From an uncultured bacterium (lineage in GTDB: Bacteria > Bacillota > Clostridia > Lachnospirales > Lachnospiraceae): DNA of 64,000 bases. Shown in pieces: positions 7,976 through 17,194 of the stretch. The DNA is taken from assembly GCA_947073545.1 (NCBI GenBank), contig CAMTMP010000005.1, positions 99,431 to 163,430 on the forward strand. Direction: 5' to 3'. The notes under the pieces were generated by a model. It was not told where the DNA came from. It did not search any database and was given only the letters and a program-made list of their open reading frames with translations. The translations under genes and the position numbers were made by a program. Position 1 is the first letter of the stretch. Each line of letters begins with the position of its first letter.

Positions 7976-8959
7976 ATGGAAACATTAGACAGGAGCAGAT
8001 TACAGGATCCGGTATATATGGCGCAGCAGATTGCCGCATGTGAAAAAGAAATACAAAAGGGAATAATCGGGCAGGGGGGCATTATCCGGCAGGTTATGCT
8101 GGCGATGCTTACAGGAGGTAATGTACTTTTAGAGGGAATGCCGGGATTGGGAAAGACAAGGCTGGTCAGCACTATTGGCCGGGTTTTTGATTTATCCTTT
8201 AAAAGGATTCAGTTTACTCCTGACCTGATGCCCAGTGATGTAACCGGCACGAACATCATTATTAAGAACGAACAGGGGAGTTCCTTCTCCTTTGAACGCG
8301 GACCGATTTTTTCTAATTTGATTCTGGCAGATGAAATTAACCGGGCTACCCCTAAAACCCAGTCAGCGCTGCTGGAGGCAATGCAGGAGCATACGGTGAC
8401 GGTGGGCAATGACAGCCATGCCTTAAAAGAGCCTTTTTTTGTGCTGGCTACTCAGAATCCCATAGAAAATGAGGGGACTTACCCTTTGCCGGAGGCCCAG
8501 CTGGACCGCTTTATGTTTAAAATATTAGTCCGGTTTCCTTCTAAGGAGGAGCTAAAGGGGATTGTTGCACTTACGGAAGGGAGTGAAGCACCTGTCATTG
8601 AAAAGCAGATGGACGGGGAGGGGCTTTTGGCAGCAAGGACGCTGGTCAACCAGATTCCTATTGCCGATGCAGTGATGAATTATCTTTTGGAGATTGTTAT
8701 GGAAACCCATGCGCCCAATCCTTATATCAGGGAAGGGGCGAGCCCCAGGGCAGCGCAGTCGCTGATTCGGGCTGCCAGGGCAAAGGCTTTTTTGGAAGGG
8801 CGCTTTAATGTTTCTTTTCAGGATGTGAAGGAGGCTGCGTATCCTGTGCTCAGACACAGAATCATTGCTGGTTTTGACGCTATCAGTAAAGGAATTACCG
8901 AGGATGAGATTATCAAAAATATTTTGGATGCGAAATCAGCGCTGTTTGAAAAAATCTGA
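7976..8959 (+). CDS. MoxR family AAA+ ATPase
   Basis: This 327-residue AAA+ protein has Walker A GMPGLGKT (about residue 53), Walker B LILADEINRA (about 118), sensor 1 FFVLATQNPIENEGTYPLPE and the arginine-finger segment EAQLDRFMF. MoxR ATPases act as chaperone-like remodelers, often loading metal or activating vWA partners. The gene is followed 40 bases later by DUF58 and then by the vWA protein, the classic MoxR-DUF58-BatA order. The start has GGAGGAAAC upstream. Confidence 0.95.
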   Translation: METLDRSRLQDPVYMAQQIAACEKEIQKGIIGQGGIIRQVMLAMLTGGNVLLEGMPGLGKTRLVSTIGRVFDLSFKRIQFTPDLMPSDVTGTNIIIKNEQGSSFSFERGPIFSNLILADEINRATPKTQSALLEAMQEHTVTVGNDSHALKEPFFVLATQNPIENEGTYPLPEAQLDRFMFKILVRFPSKEELKGIVALTEGSEAPVIEKQMDGEGLLAARTLVNQIPIADAVMNYLLEIVMETHAPNPYIREGASPRAAQSLIRAARAKAFLEGRFNVSFQDVKEAAYPVLRHRIIAGFDAISKGITEDEIIKNILDAKSALFEKI

Positions 8960-8999
8960 ATGTATGCTTAAGACGAGCAGATGGGAGTAAAAGGGAAAT

Positions 9000-9881
9000 A
9001 TGATTTTGGATGCTGCATTTTTTGACAGACTGTCCCAGCTTAGACTGGTCATGGGACATAGAACATCCATGAACCTGACCGGGAACCGCAAATCTGTACA
9101 AAAAGGTTCTTCGATGGAATTTTCGGATTTCAGGGAGTATATGCCGGGGGATGATATACGCCGGATTGACTGGAATGCTTATGGGCGTTTAGACAGGCTT
9201 TATGTGAAGGAATACATGGAGGAAAAGGAGGCTGTAGTTTCTATTCTGGTGGATACCAGTGCTTCTATGGATTATGGGGAGAAGAAAAAGAGTGAGCTTG
9301 CCTGTATGCTGGCAGCAGCTTTTTCCTATATGGGATTGAACAATATGGATCGGGTGATTCTTTATGATATGGGCAGTATGCAGCAGCCTTTTGCGGCAGG
9401 AGGTGGAAAAAGAGCTTTGCCAAGGCTGGCGGACTGGCTAAAGCAACGATCCTTTGAGGGAACGGTGGATATTGAAAAAGCCGTTGGAATGCTTCCCTTA
9501 AAAGGCCCGGGGGTAACCATTCTGATCAGTGATTTTTTGCAGGAGGCTTTTTTGGATAAGGAGCAGGAAACACTGGAAAAACTGCTGCGCCTTTTGGATT
9601 ATAAAAAACAAAAAACGGTATTTTTACATGTGCTGGCTGGTGAGGAGCTTTCCGTAGAACTGACGGGGACACGGAATCTGATTGATATGGAGGACCGGAG
9701 CACCCTGCGTCTTACGTTAGATGCCGGAAGTATTCGGACATATGAAAGAGCTTTGCATGAATTTTTGGAGCAGATGCGGCGGAAATGTGCAAGAGCAGGG
9801 GCATTTTATGAGATTTGCAGCACAAAAACGGATATTTATCAACTGATCTTTGAGAATTTAAGGATGCTATATGATATTTGA
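9000..9881 (+). CDS. DUF58 domain protein
   Basis: The 293-residue protein carries the DUF58 signature (EFSDFREYMPGDDIRRIDWN), followed by a vWA-like fold with the metal-site start VDTSASMDYG. DUF58 proteins are the constant partners of MoxR ATPases. Here the gene sits between moxR and the triple-vWA gene and overlaps the latter by 11 bases. The start is taken at 9000, preceded by AAAGGG. No transmembrane segment is visible, so it is probably cytosolic. Confidence 0.93.
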   Translation: MILDAAFFDRLSQLRLVMGHRTSMNLTGNRKSVQKGSSMEFSDFREYMPGDDIRRIDWNAYGRLDRLYVKEYMEEKEAVVSILVDTSASMDYGEKKKSELACMLAAAFSYMGLNNMDRVILYDMGSMQQPFAAGGGKRALPRLADWLKQRSFEGTVDIEKAVGMLPLKGPGVTILISDFLQEAFLDKEQETLEKLLRLLDYKKQKTVFLHVLAGEELSVELTGTRNLIDMEDRSTLRLTLDAGSIRTYERALHEFLEQMRRKCARAGAFYEICSTKTDIYQLIFENLRMLYDI

Positions 9882-12800
9882 GAGCTTATGGCCGCTGTTT
9901 TTTCTGGCAGCGGTTCCTGTTATTATAATTTTATATTTATTAAAACCAAAAGGTGAGGATTACCTGATATCTTCTAACCTTCTCTGGCAAAAGCTGCTGA
10001 AAAATGAGCAGTCCAAAACTTTTTTCGACAAGTTTGTGCATAACCTTCTTATGTATCTGCAGATTTTAGTTATTGCGCTTTTGGTGATTGGGCTGATGTC
10101 GCCCTTTATTAAAATCGATGGCCAGGGCGGAGGCAGAAAGGTACTTCTTCTGGATACCAGCGGAAGCATGCAGCATATGACCGGCTCAGGGAAAACCCGT
10201 TTGGAGGAGGCCGTAGAACAGGCCTGCGATTATGTGCGGGCTGCAGAAAATACCCGGTTTTCTATTGTGACGGAAGATGCTCTGGGAGCAAAGCTTTTAG
10301 CAGTGGACATTGCAGACAGGGACAGTCTGCTCCGCACCCTGCAGGATATTTCGTGCAGTGACAGTGGCGGAAATCTTGCCATGGCCCAGGGGACTTTGGA
10401 TACACTTATGGGAGATGAGGAAGAAAATGCGGCGGATCTGATCGTTTATACAGATGGGGAAGGTGCGTCAGGATTTGAAGAACTGCATAGCGGCGCGGAG
10501 AAGGAACTTTATGTGGTGGGGGAGGCTTCTTCCAATTTAGCCAATGAATATACCGTATTTACCAGACGGGAGGATGGGACTTACGATATCATGGTAAGCA
10601 TTGCAAATTACAGTGACCAGGAGGTTTCTTTTGATATTAGTTTATATGATGAAGGGGAGGATTTGATTGCACTAAAGCAGATGCAGCTTACTCCTTCGGA
10701 AAGCACATTCTGCCTTTTTGAACAGGTGGATTGGCAGGGGGAAGCTTTAAAGTCACATCTCGATGGAATTGTTTTTTCAGAAGGAGCAACTGATTCTCTG
10801 GCAAAGGACAATATTTCAGGAGCGGTAAAGAGCCGGGAAAATCAGATAAACGGTCTGCTTGTGGGGGAAGGAAATACCTTTATTGAAAAGGCATATTCCG
10901 CGCTTACGGGGGAAAGTATTGCCAAAGCAACAACAGATGCCCCTGATGAATATAATGTGGTGATCTATGATGCAGGACAGGTTCCCAGGGCGGAAGGAAG
11001 AAATTGTCTGATTTTTGGTGATGCCGGTAAAAAGACCATAGAAACACTGGAAAATGTTGTATTAGATCTGGCGGACTGCGATCTGACTGCCGGATTGTCC
11101 GAATTTACCATAGGGGTAAATAAGGCTTATTGCTTTGCCCTTCCGCAAGGAGCCAAAAGTTTTTTGGAATATAATGGGAAATGTGTAGGCTATTACAGGG
11201 AGTTAGACGAGGGAAAAGAAGTGGTAGTGGGATTTGATATACGGGAGTCAGATTTTCCACTGCGGGCGGAATTTCCTGTTTTTCTGGCAAATGCCATGAT
11301 TTATCTTACGGACACTTCATATCTTGCATCAAATGTGTATTATGCAGGGGAAGAAATTGTTCTGCAGCCTTGGGTGGAGGCAGATATGCTTTCCTTTGAC
11401 AGATGTCCGGGACAGTCAGGCTTGTATCAGATTGGAAATGAAGATTATCAGGAAGCGTATGTGGTACGTTTTCAGACTTCTACAGAGTCAGATGGAAGAA
11501 AAGAAGCTGATTCTATTGGCAGTGTGGAAAATATAAAATTGCAGAAGGTGAAACGGACAATAAGGAATGTCTTTCTTTTGCTGGCATTGGCATTTTTGAT
11601 TGTAGAATGGATTCTTTATGTGCGTCAGATGCGCTATCGCGGGAAGTTTTACCTGTTTGTGAGAGGTGTGGTATTTTTATGTGTGATTCTGGCGCTCTTT
11701 GGCATACAGGTTCATTTGGGAAGCAGCAGAATGGCCACGATCTTTGTGGTGGATTTATCCAGCAGTAATGAGGAGCATTTAAAAGAGTCTGAAAAGTATC
11801 TACAGGAAACCATTGCCAAAATGCCTTCAGGCAATAAATATGGCATTGTAACTTTTGGAAAGAATGCGTTAGTGGAGCAGTTTCTGACTGGAGAAGACTA
11901 TTATGGAGGGCTGCTTACGCTTCCGGAAAAGACAGCAACCAATTTTGAAGAGGCCATCTCCAAAGCCCTTACACTGATACCGTCAGATTGCAGTGGAAGG
12001 CTGGTGCTGCTTACAGATGGTAAGGAAACCAGAGGGGACATTTATCGTATGGGGCAGGCTCTTTCGGCAAGTCAGGCAGAATTTCTGACTTTGCTCTATG
12101 AGGATGAGGAGACGCCTGATGCCTACATTGAAAATGTAACTCTTCCCTCTTATCTGCATCCTGGAGATAAGTATTCCATTACCGTGCTGGTGGAGAGCAA
12201 TTACGACACGGATGCGGTTATAGCCCTTTATAATGGAAGTATCCTGACAGCGTCAAATGGCGTGCATTTAAACGAAGGGAGCAACCGCTTTGTGTTCAGT
12301 GCCCAGGTTGATGCGGATTTATACAGCGGTGCTATGGAAAATCTCAGAGTGCAGGTGCAGGCAGAAGGAGATACCTGTCCGGAAAACGATGCCTTTAGCG
12401 CCTATTCTGTGGTGGAGTCTACGCCAAGGATTTTACTTGTTTCAGGAAAGAGAGCAAATGTTTCGGAATTTACGTCTGTACTGAATGCAGCGGGCTGTGA
12501 CTATAGTGTGGTATCTGCATTGAATGCACCGGATAACATAAATGCCATGCTGACTTATAAGTCTGTTATTTTAGCAGATGTCTATATTGATGATCTGCCT
12601 GTGGGCTTTCTGGAAAATCTGGAAACTTATGTGAAGGACTATGGATGTGGGGTTATCTGCTGCGGCGGTGAGGAAAGTTTTGCGCTGGGAGGATATAGAG
12701 ATACGGTGCTTGAAACAGTACTTCCGGTGGAGATGCAGCTTAGGAGCATTAATGAGACACCTTCTATGGCTATGGTTATGGTCATTGATCGTTCAGGGAG

Positions 12801-14322
12801 CATGATTGATGAAATGGGAGAAACTGGTGCAACTAATCTGGATGTTGCCATCAGATCTGCAACTGTAGCAGTGGATAATCTGAGGGATTCGGATTATGTA
12901 GGGGTTTTGACTTTCGACACCCAGTATGACTGGCAGGCAGAGCTTAGACTGGCAGATGATAAAAGTGCCATTAAAGAGCAGATCAAAGGTATAAATGAAG
13001 GGGGAGGAACTACCATTAAGCCCGCGCTTTTAGAGGCTTGCCAGGTGCTTTCTGAAAGTGAAGCGTCTATCAGGCATGTGGTGCTTTTAACAGATGGTAT
13101 GGGTGAGACAAATAATTTTCAGGATGTGATAAATGCTTATAAGGCGGAAGGAATCACTTTATCTACGGTGGCAATAGGAAGCTTTGCAGATACCCAGCTT
13201 CTTGAGCAGTTGGCTGACCAATGCGATGGAAGGTATTATTATTCTGATTTGGGAAGCGATATACCCAAGATTTTTGCAAAGGAAGTCTTTTTAGGGAGCG
13301 ACAGCTACATTCAAAATGGAATATTTTCATTGAATGCAGCAAGGGGGCATGAACTGACAAGCAATCTTTTTGTGGATGGATGGCCTGTGCTCTATGGGTA
13401 TATTGCCGCCACACCCAAGACTGCCGCCACCCCTGTTATTTTGTCCGGAGATAAAGAAAACCCCATTCTTACGGTATGGCAGTATGGACTGGGCAGGACA
13501 GTTGCATGGAACAGTGATGTTACCGGCGAGTGGAGCGGTGCGTTTTCCGGAAAAGATGACTATGTTCAGATGTGGAAACGAATAGTGGATTATTCTACCG
13601 GAAATTCCCACATGGGTGAGGATAGTGTGGATGTGGTGACAGTGGGAGAATGGACGGAAGTAACTTATCAGACTAAGGAATATGAGAGCAGTACGGAAAT
13701 TCTGGTGACAATCATTGATCCCAAGGGAGAGATTACGGAAGCAAAGCTTCACGCGACAGCGCCGGGCAAGTATACAGGAGAGTTTTCCACACCTCAGACA
13801 GGGCTGTATCATTTTAATGTGCGCCGCAGTGAAAATGGTGAAATTCAAAGCTATCTGCCTGCCGCAGCAGCAGTACAGTTTTCAGATGAATATAAATTTG
13901 ATGTAAGTACAGATTCATTTTTAAATTTTGTGGATCAATATGGCAGGATAGTCACGATACAGGACTCTGTCTGGAACCGGATTTCCACAAAAGCGAAAGA
14001 AAGCTATTCCCTGACAAATTGGCTGCTTTTACTTTCCATTTGTCTGTTCGTTGCAGATGTTGCAATGCGGCGGTTCCAGTTTGTGCCGAAACGGATTCGA
14101 AAAAAAGGCGGGAAACAGAAAGAGGCTTTAGAAAGCGTGATTCAGGATATTCCGAAGGAAAATGTGACAGAGGCGGAGAAGGAAACGAAGGCGGAAGACA
14201 GCCCTGACGTAAACTTGAAGAAAAAGAAGAAAGAAATCAGAATGTCTAGGGATACAAAATCATCTGCGCAGACACTGGATACCTCCCAATTGCTGAAGAA
14301 AAAAGATGAGAGGCAGGGTTAA
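9871..14322 (+). CDS. Giant BatA-like membrane protein with three vWA domains
   Basis: This is a 1,483-residue protein. Residues 1-78 are a BatA-type N-terminus with helices at about 3-22 and 56-76. A first vWA domain begins at LLLDTSGSM (about 91). Two helices at about 564-615 precede a second vWA (VVDLSSSNEEH, about 626), whose metal-site motif keeps the spaced serines. A GATase-like segment lies at about 905-945 (CGVICCGGEESFALGGY). A third vWA begins at MVIDRSGSM (about 969). A beta-rich region follows, then a last helix (about 1388-1404) and a Lys-rich tail. It resembles two BatA/BatB-like proteins fused end to end. Likely role: an envelope platform activated by the MoxR ATPase. It is the last gene of the operon. 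Confidence 0.88.
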   Translation: MIFESLWPLFFLAAVPVIIILYLLKPKGEDYLISSNLLWQKLLKNEQSKTFFDKFVHNLLMYLQILVIALLVIGLMSPFIKIDGQGGGRKVLLLDTSGSMQHMTGSGKTRLEEAVEQACDYVRAAENTRFSIVTEDALGAKLLAVDIADRDSLLRTLQDISCSDSGGNLAMAQGTLDTLMGDEEENAADLIVYTDGEGASGFEELHSGAEKELYVVGEASSNLANEYTVFTRREDGTYDIMVSIANYSDQEVSFDISLYDEGEDLIALKQMQLTPSESTFCLFEQVDWQGEALKSHLDGIVFSEGATDSLAKDNISGAVKSRENQINGLLVGEGNTFIEKAYSALTGESIAKATTDAPDEYNVVIYDAGQVPRAEGRNCLIFGDAGKKTIETLENVVLDLADCDLTAGLSEFTIGVNKAYCFALPQGAKSFLEYNGKCVGYYRELDEGKEVVVGFDIRESDFPLRAEFPVFLANAMIYLTDTSYLASNVYYAGEEIVLQPWVEADMLSFDRCPGQSGLYQIGNEDYQEAYVVRFQTSTESDGRKEADSIGSVENIKLQKVKRTIRNVFLLLALAFLIVEWILYVRQMRYRGKFYLFVRGVVFLCVILALFGIQVHLGSSRMATIFVVDLSSSNEEHLKESEKYLQETIAKMPSGNKYGIVTFGKNALVEQFLTGEDYYGGLLTLPEKTATNFEEAISKALTLIPSDCSGRLVLLTDGKETRGDIYRMGQALSASQAEFLTLLYEDEETPDAYIENVTLPSYLHPGDKYSITVLVESNYDTDAVIALYNGSILTASNGVHLNEGSNRFVFSAQVDADLYSGAMENLRVQVQAEGDTCPENDAFSAYSVVESTPRILLVSGKRANVSEFTSVLNAAGCDYSVVSALNAPDNINAMLTYKSVILADVYIDDLPVGFLENLETYVKDYGCGVICCGGEESFALGGYRDTVLETVLPVEMQLRSINETPSMAMVMVIDRSGSMIDEMGETGATNLDVAIRSATVAVDNLRDSDYVGVLTFDTQYDWQAELRLADDKSAIKEQIKGINEGGGTTIKPALLEACQVLSESEASIRHVVLLTDGMGETNNFQDVINAYKAEGITLSTVAIGSFADTQLLEQLADQCDGRYYYSDLGSDIPKIFAKEVFLGSDSYIQNGIFSLNAARGHELTSNLFVDGWPVLYGYIAATPKTAATPVILSGDKENPILTVWQYGLGRTVAWNSDVTGEWSGAFSGKDDYVQMWKRIVDYSTGNSHMGEDSVDVVTVGEWTEVTYQTKEYESSTEILVTIIDPKGEITEAKLHATAPGKYTGEFSTPQTGLYHFNVRRSENGEIQSYLPAAAAVQFSDEYKFDVSTDSFLNFVDQYGRIVTIQDSVWNRISTKAKESYSLTNWLLLLSICLFVADVAMRRFQFVPKRIRKKGGKQKEALESVIQDIPKENVTEAEKETKAEDSPDVNLKKKKKEIRMSRDTKSSAQTLDTSQLLKKKDERQG

Positions 14323-14343
14323 AATGTTTGGGAGACTATTTAC

Positions 14344-14997
14344 ATGATTGAAAAGAATATCCGCAATATATTTTTAGAATATCCTGAAGTTATTTATGGA
14401 TTTACAAATATTGCATACAGTGAATATGCAAGTAGATATAAATCTGCGCTGGTATTTGCAGTACCTTATGGGGAACAGCTTACAATCGAAACATATTCTG
14501 AAGAAAAATTTGAAAAAGGTATACAAGATGCAAAAAAAGTACTGGAAGAAATATTGAGGCTATTGCAAGAAATACTTGATGAATATAAAGTTAAATATTA
14601 TATTCCACCCGTAGCACAAAACAACGAAATAGATTTGACAGCCCCCTTTTCTTTCAAGTTTGCGGCAGTAAATGCCGGATTAGGCTGGATTGGAAAAAAT
14701 GATGTTGTAATTACAAAAAAATATGGACCAAGAGTAAGACTATCTGCAATTCTAATAGATGAACAATTTGTTTATGGCGAAAAAATCTTAAAGAGTAATT
14801 GTCCTGAAAACTGCAAAAAATGTATTGATGTCTGCCCATATAAAGCATTGTATGATGTACAATGGAATATCAATTCTTTGAGAAGTGATATAATAAATTA
14901 TAGGTTATGCAACGAAAAAAGAAGTTTATATATTAAAGCACACGGGAGAAAAAGTGCTTGCGGTCTTTGTATGGCTGCTTGTCCGTTTGGAACATAA
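14344..14997 (+). CDS. Epoxyqueuosine-reductase-like 4Fe-4S protein (short form)
   Basis: This 217-residue protein has two ferredoxin-type cysteine sets: CPENCKKCIDVCPY (about 155-168) and CGLCMAACPFGT at the very end. The upstream domain contains the GLGWIGKNDVVITKKYG segment typical of QueG-like proteins. It lacks the HEAT-repeat C-terminus of true QueG and is about 100 residues shorter than that enzyme. It is probably one of the small QueG-related reductases of unknown substrate. The start at 14344 has GGGAG upstream. The sequence is more AT-rich than the preceding operon, so it may have a different origin. Confidence 0.8.
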   Translation: MIEKNIRNIFLEYPEVIYGFTNIAYSEYASRYKSALVFAVPYGEQLTIETYSEEKFEKGIQDAKKVLEEILRLLQEILDEYKVKYYIPPVAQNNEIDLTAPFSFKFAAVNAGLGWIGKNDVVITKKYGPRVRLSAILIDEQFVYGEKILKSNCPENCKKCIDVCPYKALYDVQWNINSLRSDIINYRLCNEKRSLYIKAHGRKSACGLCMAACPFGT

Positions 14998-15072
14998 TTA
15001 CAATTTCCGGATTGGTAAAGGGTTAGGAAATTTCCAAAAAGGAAGATAGATATTAGATTGGGGTGAGGCGTC

Positions 15073-15513
15073 ATGATCAGGGAAGCAAATAAAAATGATT
15101 TGGAAGAGATACTACAATTATATTTATATCTTCATGAAACGGGTATTCCGGACGATTCAGACCAGTTGAGAAGCACCTGGGAACAAATCATAAATGATAC
15201 AAATCATCATATGATTGTTTGTGAGGTGGATGGAAAAATTGCGGCATCCTGTGTGTGCGTGATAATTCCGAATCTGACAAGGAATGTAAGGCCATATGCT
15301 TTTGTGGAAAATGTGGTAACACATGAGGATTATCGGAAAAAGGGATATGCAACAGCCTGTTTGAACTATGCGAAGCAGATTGCTATAGAGACTAATTGCT
15401 ATAAAATGATGCTGCTTACAGGTTCCAAAGAAGAAAGCACATTAAATTTCTATCGGAATGCCGGTTATAATAGCTCTGATAAGACAGCGTTTATTCAGTG
15501 GATTGATATGTGA
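15073..15513 (+). CDS. GNAT family N-acetyltransferase
   Basis: The 146-residue single-domain GNAT protein shows the N-terminal strand MIREANKNDLEEILQLY, the central AFVENVVTHEDYRKKGYAT acetyl-CoA loop and the final LNFYRNAGY helix-strand. The substrate cannot be predicted. The ATG at 15073 follows GGGGTGAGG. Downstream, 49 bases separate it from the carboxypeptidase gene, which has its own AAAGGA site. Confidence 0.9.
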   Translation: MIREANKNDLEEILQLYLYLHETGIPDDSDQLRSTWEQIINDTNHHMIVCEVDGKIAASCVCVIIPNLTRNVRPYAFVENVVTHEDYRKKGYATACLNYAKQIAIETNCYKMMLLTGSKEESTLNFYRNAGYNSSDKTAFIQWIDM

Positions 15514-15562
15514 TGAAGTAAATAATGATAAAATATCTTTGTAGAGGAAAAGGAATAACCTT

Positions 15563-16624
15563 ATGCAATATGCACAGAAATTAAAGAAAGGTGATAAAGT
15601 AGCAATTGTAAGTTTATCAAGCGGCATGTTAGGGGAAGATTTTTGCCGTCACAATATTGAAATTGGTGTAAAGAGATTAAAGGCGTATGGGTTGGAGCCT
15701 GTATTTATGCCTAATGCACTGAAAGGCATTAAGTATTTGAAGGAACACCCTCAGGCGCGGGCACAGGATTTAAAAGCTGCCTTTTTGGATGATTCCATTG
15801 CAGGGATTATTTGCGCCATAGGCGGTGATGATACCTATAGACTTTTGCCTTATTTGATGGAGGATGCAGAATTTGTAGAGGCAGTAGAAAAGCATCCCAA
15901 ATTATTTACCGGATTTTCCGACACTACAATTAATCATTTATTGTTTTATAAGCTTGGACTATCAACTTATTATGGCCCTAACTTTATATGTGATTTGGGG
16001 GAAATTGCAGAAGAGATGCTCCCATACAGTAAAAGGGCATTTGAAAGCTATTTAGAAGGAAATAAATATGATGAAATTATTTCCAGTGAAATTTGGTATG
16101 AAGAAAGATCGGATTTTTCTGTAGCAGCAATTGGGACTGAAAGAGTGGTACATAAGGAAGAGCGGGGATTTGAACTTTTACAGGGCAGTGAAATTTTTCA
16201 AGGGCAGTTATTGGGGGGCTGTCTGGAAAGTTTTTATGATCTTTTGACAAAAAGCAGATATAAGGATGAAAAGGATGTCTGTGAGAAATATGGAATATTC
16301 CCAGATAAAGAAGAATGGTCAGGGAAAATATTATTTATAGAAACATGTGAAGAAAAACCTGCGCCGGAGCTTTTTGAAAAAGAAATCGGATTGCTTAAAA
16401 GTAAAGGTATATTTGATGTAGTGAATGGAGTTTTGGTTGGAAAACCCCAAGATGAAGCTTACTATGAGGAATATAAAGATATTCTTACAAAGGTGATAGA
16501 CAATAAGAAACTTTCCATTGTTTATAATGTGAATTTTGGACATGCGGTACCCAGATGCGCACTACAATATGGGGCTGTTGCTAAGGTGGACATGAAGCAG
16601 AAGAAAATATATATGGGGAAGTAA
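15563..16624 (+). CDS. LD-carboxypeptidase family protein (peptidase S66, MccF-like)
   Basis: This 353-residue protein has the S66 fold signatures: N-terminal KLKKGDKVAIVSLSSG, the nucleophile motif FTGFSDTTINH (Ser about 120), a glutamate in ILFIETCEEKP, and a histidine in NVNFGHAVPRCAL. S66 enzymes either trim the murein tetrapeptide or, in the MccF branch, cleave microcin-C-like aminoacyl-nucleotides. The long insertion between nucleophile and glutamate favours the MccF-like branch. It is a cytosolic enzyme with no signal peptide. Confidence 0.9.
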   Translation: MQYAQKLKKGDKVAIVSLSSGMLGEDFCRHNIEIGVKRLKAYGLEPVFMPNALKGIKYLKEHPQARAQDLKAAFLDDSIAGIICAIGGDDTYRLLPYLMEDAEFVEAVEKHPKLFTGFSDTTINHLLFYKLGLSTYYGPNFICDLGEIAEEMLPYSKRAFESYLEGNKYDEIISSEIWYEERSDFSVAAIGTERVVHKEERGFELLQGSEIFQGQLLGGCLESFYDLLTKSRYKDEKDVCEKYGIFPDKEEWSGKILFIETCEEKPAPELFEKEIGLLKSKGIFDVVNGVLVGKPQDEAYYEEYKDILTKVIDNKKLSIVYNVNFGHAVPRCALQYGAVAKVDMKQKKIYMGK

Positions 16625-16634
16625 GGTAATAAGT

Positions 16635-16793
16635 ATGACTGTATCAGAAAATAAATTATGGAAATCATAAAGTTCAGATTTAGATGTGGATTATAGAATA
16701 GAATTATTATCGATTTTTTTCTAAAAGTATATGAGGTGGAATGGAATATTCAAATATGTTACGCTAACCAGCAGAGAATATGAAAATTTTTAA
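16635..16793 (+). pseudogene. Possible decayed small gene with two in-frame stops
   Basis: From ATG 16635 one frame reads protein-like segments (MTVSENKLWKS; SSDLDVDYRIELLSIFF; KYMRWNGIFKYVTLTSREY) interrupted by stops at 16668 and 16722 and ending at 16793. No family is recognised. The call rests only on the apparent coherence of the segments, in a gap already next to a truncated gene. Confidence 0.2.
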
Positions 16794-16819
16794 TAGCAAA
16801 GTCAGGAGGAAAAAATTTC

Positions 16820-17182
16820 GTGAAGTCAAAGGAAACATATATGAAGAAGCTAAAGGAATGGCTTCAAAACACATCAGAATCACCATTGGAGGAAATGAAT
16901 GAATTCTTTACAAAAAGGCTGGATGATTATGAAGAACATATGTCGGTTTGGAAAAATTCATATCAAATATTTGCTGAAACATTGCCTTTAGAATGCAGGA
17001 AGGTTTTAGACTTAGGATGTGGAACTGGTTTGGAATTGGATGAAATATGGAAAAAGGATCCATGCATAGAGGTGACAGGCGTGGACTTATGTCAGAGCAT
17101 GTTAGATAAACTACTGGAAAAGCATTCCGATAAGCAGCTTGTCAATAAAATCTTTTCCACCAACATTCATCTTATCAAATAA
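16820..17182 (+). pseudogene. Truncated class I SAM-dependent methyltransferase
   Basis: A GTG start (AGGAGG upstream) opens a frame with an N-terminal cap helix and motif I VLDLGCGTGLELDE, followed by VTGVDLCQSMLDKLLEKH (motif II). The protein stops at 120 residues, shortly after motif II, and its last 12 residues no longer match the family. Intact enzymes of this type have about 210-220 residues. The missing half contains the substrate site, so the product is unlikely to be active. The next gene begins just beyond the truncation, consistent with a deletion that fused unrelated sequence here. Confidence 0.7.
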
Positions 17183-17194
17183 AAGGAAGTGCAC

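Noticed and set aside
13327..13848. 173-codon minus-strand frame opposite the triple-vWA gene
   Set aside because: The plus-strand gene is continuous and motif-bearing here. The opposite frame is rich in Cys/His/Ile by codon complementarity.
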